Source: Streptomyces sp. NBC_00178 (GTDB taxonomy: Bacteria > Actinomycetota > Actinomycetes > Streptomycetales > Streptomycetaceae). Taken from it: DNA of 64,000 bases. The position numbers and the translations under genes are program-made. The stretch is from positions 4,927,501 to 4,991,500 of the forward strand of contig NZ_CP108143.1 in NCBI RefSeq assembly GCF_036206005.1, written 5' to 3'. The notes beneath the pieces are model-generated. The model ran no database searches, was not told the origin of the DNA, and saw nothing but the letters and a program-made list of their open reading frames with translations. Of this stretch, positions 60,518 through 64,000 are shown piece after piece (positions within the stretch are counted from its first letter, which is position 1; each line of letters starts with the position of its first letter).

Positions 60518-61291
60518 TCAGACCTGCTTCGCGCGTACGAGATCGGCGCCGCCGTCCATCGTGAGGATCTGGCCCGTCACCCACGCGCTGCTCGGCGCGG
60601 CGAGCAGCGTGATCCACTGCGACACGTCCTCGGGCACGCCCGTCACTCCCAGCGGCACGCTCTTCGCCGCCTGTGCGAAGAGCTCGTCCACCTGCTCGGG
60701 GGGCATGCCGTGGCTCTCGTACACCTCGGTGCGCACCCAGCCCGGAGCGACCGCGTTCACCCGGATGCCCTTCGGGGCCAGTTCCAGTGCCCAGGAGCGG
60801 GTGAAGGTGTTCACCGCGGCCTTGCTCGCCGCGTACACCGAGGCCATCGGAGTCGGGTTGTGGCCTGCCGGGCTGGTGACGAACACGATGCTGCCGCCGG
60901 GCGAACGGAGCGCCGGGAGGAGCCGGTTGGTGAGGATCACGGTGCCGAGCACATTGACGTCGAACAGCTCTCGGGCCGCGTCCGTGTCGATGCTGCCGGC
61001 CGCGCCGATGGTGTGGATCCCGGCGTTGTGCACCAGGACGTCGAGGGAGCCGCCCAGCTCGCCGACCGCCTCGGCGACCGCGTCCGCGCCGCTCCGCGTG
61101 CTCACATCGGCGCGGACCGGGACGATGGCCGGGTGCAGTGCCGCCACCTCGGCGAGCCGGTCGGCCCGGCGCCCGGTGACGATCACGCCCGCGGCACCCT
61201 GCTTGGCGAAGTCGAGAGCGGTGGCCCGGCCGATGCCGGTGGCACCGCCCGTGACGACGACGTACTGGTTGGTGAACGGGTGGTTGGTCAT
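60518..61291 (-). CDS. SDR family oxidoreductase
   Basis: 257 residues from the ATG at 61291; the longer frame runs into the adenylation gene. Classical SDR motifs: VVVTGGATGIGRATALDFA, VHNAG, a catalytic serine in FVTSPAGHNP, VYAASKAAV and the C-terminal GQILTMDGGADL. Distinct from the ActIII-type enzyme, lacking its long lid. It probably reduces or oxidises a later intermediate. Confidence 0.93.
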   Translation of the reverse strand: MTNHPFTNQYVVVTGGATGIGRATALDFAKQGAAGVIVTGRRADRLAEVAALHPAIVPVRADVSTRSGADAVAEAVGELGGSLDVLVHNAGIHTIGAAGSIDTDAARELFDVNVLGTVILTNRLLPALRSPGGSIVFVTSPAGHNPTPMASVYAASKAAVNTFTRSWALELAPKGIRVNAVAPGWVRTEVYESHGMPPEQVDELFAQAAKSVPLGVTGVPEDVSQWITLLAAPSSAWVTGQILTMDGGADLVRAKQV

Positions 61292-61326
61292 GCTCCGTCC
61301 TTTCGGATCGGCTCGGGAGAGGGGGA

Positions 61327-62841
61327 TCAGACGTAGATGGACTTCGACGTCCAGTCGGGGGCGGGCAGCGCCTTGCGGTCCGCCTTGCCGTTTGCCGTGA
61401 TCGGCAGCTCGGCCAGCGAGACGAAGGCCGCGGGGATCATGTGCTCGGGCACGCGCTCGCGCAGATACGAGCGCAGGGCGCGCCGGTCGAGGGTGCCGGC
61501 CTCCGGTACGACCCATGCCACCAGCCGGCGGTCGCCCAGGTGGTTCTCCCGGACGCCGACCGCGGCGCCGCGCACCTGCGGATGGCCGGCGAGGACGCTC
61601 TCGAGCTCACCGGGCTCGATACGGAAGCCCCGCAGCTTGAACTGGTCGTCGTTGCGGCCGAGGAACTCGATGACCCCGTCGGGGCGCCGCCTGGCCAGGT
61701 CGCCGCTGCGGTAGAACCGCCCGGCCGCGCCGTCCCAGGGGGCGGTGACGAAGGCCTTGTCGGTGAGGTCGGGGCGCCGCCAGTACCCCCGGGACACTCC
61801 CGCGCCGCCGATCCACAGCTCGCCGGAGACGCCGTCGGGCAGCGGCAGGCCGGAGTCGCCGACGATACGGACGTCGACGTTCTGCAGCGGGGTGCCGATC
61901 GGCACGGAGTGGCCGAGGTCCTCGTGTGCGCCGATCCGGTGGCAGACGGCGAACGTGGTGGTCTCCGTCGGCCCGTAGCCGTTGACGATCGCGCAGCCGG
62001 GCACCGCGGCCTGCAGTTCGCGGATGTGCGGGACGGAGAGCACGTCGCCGCCGGCCAGCACCGTGTGCAGCCCGCTGAACGCCTTGACGTCCACGTCGAT
62101 CTGCCGGTGGAAGAGCGCGGCCGTCAGCCAGAGCACGGTGATGCCCTCGTCGCGCAGCAGGGCGCCGAGCTCCTCCGCCTGGATCTGCCGCGGCGGGGCG
62201 AGCACCAGCCGGGCCCCGTTGAGGAGAGCCCCCCAGATCTCGAACGTGGCGGCGTCGAAGGCGACGGGCGCGAGCTGCAGGATCCGGTCGTCGGCGCCCA
62301 GCTCCACGTAGTTGGGGTCCGTCACCAGGTTGGTGATGTTGCGGTGCTCGACCATGACGGCCTTCGGGCGGCCGGTGGATCCCGAGGTGTACATCAGGTA
62401 GGCGAGGTCGCCGGGCCGGACCCCGGCGGTCTCCGGCGGCAGGGGCAGGTCCGCCGCGGGACGGGACGGGACCCGCAGGACCGGGATGCCGTACGCCGAG
62501 AACCGGCCGGCATCGTCCGGCTCGCACAGGACGGCACGTACCTCCGCGTCCGCGAACACCTCGGCCACCCGTGCGGCCGGGTCATCGAGGCCGATGGGGA
62601 CGAACGCCGCGCCGGCCCCCAGCACGCCGAGCAGCGCGGCGACGAGTTCGGGGGAGCGCTCCAGGCAGACCGCGATCCGGTCGCCCGCCGTCGCCCCCGC
62701 ACGGTCCGTGAGCTCCCGCGACACCTCTCGCGCCCAGCGGTCGAGCCCGGCGTAGGTCAGGTGGTCGTCACCGGCGGAGACCGCCACGGTGCCGGGGGTG
62801 TCGGCGGCCCGACGGCGAAACGCTGCGACTACCGATGTCAT
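61327..62841 (-). CDS. Free-standing NRPS-type adenylation domain
   Basis: 504 residues; ATG with GAGGAG. Core motifs: A3 LMYTSGSTGRPKAVMVEH, A4 FDAATFEIWGALLNGA, A5 NGYGPTETTTF, A7 YRSGDLARRRPDG, A8 FRIEPGELESVL and A10 NGKADRKAL. So it activates an amino or aryl acid as an adenylate, but the protein has no carrier or condensation domain, and none is encoded in this window. The substrate pocket starts with Asp (FDAATF), which favours an alpha-amino acid; the identity is not predictable by eye. First gene of a three-gene operon. Confidence 0.93.
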   Translation of the reverse strand: MTSVVAAFRRRAADTPGTVAVSAGDDHLTYAGLDRWAREVSRELTDRAGATAGDRIAVCLERSPELVAALLGVLGAGAAFVPIGLDDPAARVAEVFADAEVRAVLCEPDDAGRFSAYGIPVLRVPSRPAADLPLPPETAGVRPGDLAYLMYTSGSTGRPKAVMVEHRNITNLVTDPNYVELGADDRILQLAPVAFDAATFEIWGALLNGARLVLAPPRQIQAEELGALLRDEGITVLWLTAALFHRQIDVDVKAFSGLHTVLAGGDVLSVPHIRELQAAVPGCAIVNGYGPTETTTFAVCHRIGAHEDLGHSVPIGTPLQNVDVRIVGDSGLPLPDGVSGELWIGGAGVSRGYWRRPDLTDKAFVTAPWDGAAGRFYRSGDLARRRPDGVIEFLGRNDDQFKLRGFRIEPGELESVLAGHPQVRGAAVGVRENHLGDRRLVAWVVPEAGTLDRRALRSYLRERVPEHMIPAAFVSLAELPITANGKADRKALPAPDWTSKSIYV

Positions 62842-62985
62842 CGGCCTGTCTCCTCTCGAGGTGCCCGGGGCGGCAGAGTCCGCGAACCGGCTCGAATGCC
62901 GGTGGAACCGGCCACGTCCTCGCCCGGGTCGAGGCACGCGCGAGGGCGGCCCTGTTCACTGAATTGCCGGCTCCGCTTAGGGCCC

Positions 62986-63007
62986 GTCCGGCCCCGTTCC
63001 GCCGGAC
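62986..63007. promoter_or_regulatory. Hairpin in the divergent region before the NmrA gene
   Basis: GTCCGGC (62986-62992) and GCCGGAC (63001-63007), with outer GGCCC (62981-62985) and GGGCC (63017-63021). It is either an operator or an attenuator in the NmrA leader. The remainder of 62842-63084 shows no other clear site. Confidence 0.35.
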
Positions 63008-63084
63008 ACGCCCGTAGGGCCGACGGTCTCTCCGTCAGCCACCCCACCATCCGGGCCGGTACCGCACTCGACGGGAGTACCACC

Positions 63085-63930
63085 GTGACCATTCTCGTAA
63101 CCGGGGCACGCGGCAACGTCGGCCGCCGCGTCCTCGACCGCCTGCACACCGCGGGCCACACCCTGCGCGCATCCGGCCGCACACCCGGGGAGTTGAGCGT
63201 TCCGGCCGGAGTGGACACCGTCCGGCTGGACCTGAACGAGCCGGACACCTTCGACGCCGCCCTCGACGGCGTGGAAAAGGTGTTCCTGTACGCCGAGTCC
63301 GAAGGCGCCAAGGACCTCTTCGCCGCCGCGGCCGGGGCAGGGGTCCGGCACGTCGTCCTGCTGTCCTCGTCCACGGTCGGCGGCCCCGACGCCGAGACCG
63401 ACGCCCTGGCCCTGCTCCACGCGGCCGTCGAGGACGCGCTCGCCGAGTCGTCGCTGCCGGGCACCGTGCTGCGGCCGGGCGCCTTCGACAGCAACGCGTT
63501 CGGGTGGAGCGACGCCATCCGCAGGGGACAGCCCGTCGAACTGCCGTACACGCACGCCCACACCGCGCCCATCCACGAGGGCGACATCGCCGACGTCGCC
63601 GCGGCCGCCCTGGCCGACGAGACGCTCGTGGGCCGGACCCTCACCCTCTCCGGACCGCAGTCGCTGACCTTCCGCGAGCAGCTCGGCATCCTCGGGGAAC
63701 TCCTCGGACGCGAGATCCCGGTACGGGAACTCACCCGGGACCAGGCGGTCGAGCAGATGGGCCGGTTCGTCCCCGCGCCGATCCTCGCCTCGCTCCTCGG
63801 CCAGTGGGCCGCGGGGGTCGGGCGGCCTGCCGCGACCCCGGACACCGTGGAACGCATCACCGGACGGCCGGCGCGGACCTTCCGCCAGTGGGCCGGGGAG
63901 AACCTCGGCGCGTTCGCCGCCCAGGACTGA
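63085..63930 (+). CDS. NmrA/NAD(P)H-binding atypical SDR
   Basis: 281 residues; GTG with GGGAG upstream. The cofactor loop is VTGARGNVGRRVLDRL, with LRASGRTPGEL, VRHVVLLSSSTVGG and TVLRPGAFDSNAFGW. The Tyr-x3-Lys pair of classical SDRs is absent, as in NmrA-like proteins. Relatives in aromatic polyketide clusters include ActVA-ORF4, a coupling (dimerisation) enzyme, which is suggestive but not proof. Divergent from the adenylation gene. The last 70 bases of the window contain no gene start I can support. Confidence 0.88.
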   Translation: MTILVTGARGNVGRRVLDRLHTAGHTLRASGRTPGELSVPAGVDTVRLDLNEPDTFDAALDGVEKVFLYAESEGAKDLFAAAAGAGVRHVVLLSSSTVGGPDAETDALALLHAAVEDALAESSLPGTVLRPGAFDSNAFGWSDAIRRGQPVELPYTHAHTAPIHEGDIADVAAAALADETLVGRTLTLSGPQSLTFREQLGILGELLGREIPVRELTRDQAVEQMGRFVPAPILASLLGQWAAGVGRPAATPDTVERITGRPARTFRQWAGENLGAFAAQD

Positions 63931-64000
63931 TCGAGCGGGTCTCAAGAAGGGACTGCGAAGGTGCCCTCAGATTGCTCCTAAGCCGGTGGGCCGGGCGTCG

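Noticed and set aside
46689..63930. Minimal type II PKS (KS-alpha, KS-beta, ACP) inside the window
   Set aside because: No ketosynthase active-site motif and no carrier protein DSL motif was found in any plausible frame.
63958..63981. GTG-started frame at the right edge
   Set aside because: It reaches a TAA after six codons; not a gene.

Overview
The window reads as Streptomyces chromosome, or a very close actinobacterial relative. GC content and G/C at third codon positions are extreme, GTG and TTG starts are common, and several starts look leaderless. It also carries a conservon operon (sensor kinase, roadblock, DUF742 and GTPase genes), a fused Kgd-type 2-oxoglutarate enzyme, and a lon gene behind an HspR-like operator. 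From memory, the order Kgd / two-component pair / lon / deacetylase ... FtsW-PBP ... LigD polymerase / Ku resembles the Streptomyces coelicolor core chromosome. I could not check that.

Layout. 1-2.1 kb: end of a zinc-type dehydrogenase gene, a GNAT acetyltransferase, and an autoregulated-looking HTH + Clp-N pair. 2.3-5.4 kb: a PadR/DUF4097 operon and two small or unknown genes. 5.5-12.3 kb: kgd, an OmpR/HK pair and a spermidine-synthase-like gene. 12.7-17.7 kb: lon, a lipoprotein deacetylase, MarR and a PP2C-like phosphatase. 18-23.9 kb: a conservon followed by a styrene-monooxygenase-like flavoprotein. 24-27 kb: an ECF sigma factor with a membrane partner, and a secreted NlpC/P60 peptidase. 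27-33 kb: a pseudokinase-propeller membrane protein, TetR, and two divergent diiron proteins. 33-40 kb: an amidase, a class B PBP and its SEDS partner, a zinc ribbon and a HEAT-repeat protein. 40-42 kb: LigD polymerase and Ku. 42-46.5 kb: a large membrane protein, a ZTP riboswitch with glyA, and a degenerate NERD protein.

From about 46.7 kb to the right edge the character changes to a specialised-metabolite gene cluster. It encodes an ActIII-type ketoreductase, an ActVB-type flavin reductase, an ActIV-like MBL-fold protein, an ActVA-ORF5-like flavin monooxygenase, an SRPBCC and an NTF2-like protein. It also encodes two paralogous P450s with their own ferredoxin and ferredoxin reductase, an MFS exporter, a TAP-like alpha/beta hydrolase whose nucleophile serine is alanine, a VOC protein, a second SDR, a free-standing adenylation domain and an NmrA-like protein. 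No ketosynthase, chain-length factor, acyl carrier protein or pathway regulator lies inside the window, so these are the tailoring and transport part of what is probably an aromatic (type II) polyketide pathway continuing to the right. A previously untracked 55-residue ORF with a near-perfect ribosome binding site sits at the end of the ketoreductase operon and is the most unexplained gene here. Transcription units in the cluster are separated by unusually long, near-perfect hairpins, and two divergent promoter regions share the motif TCGAGC-N5-TCGACAC.
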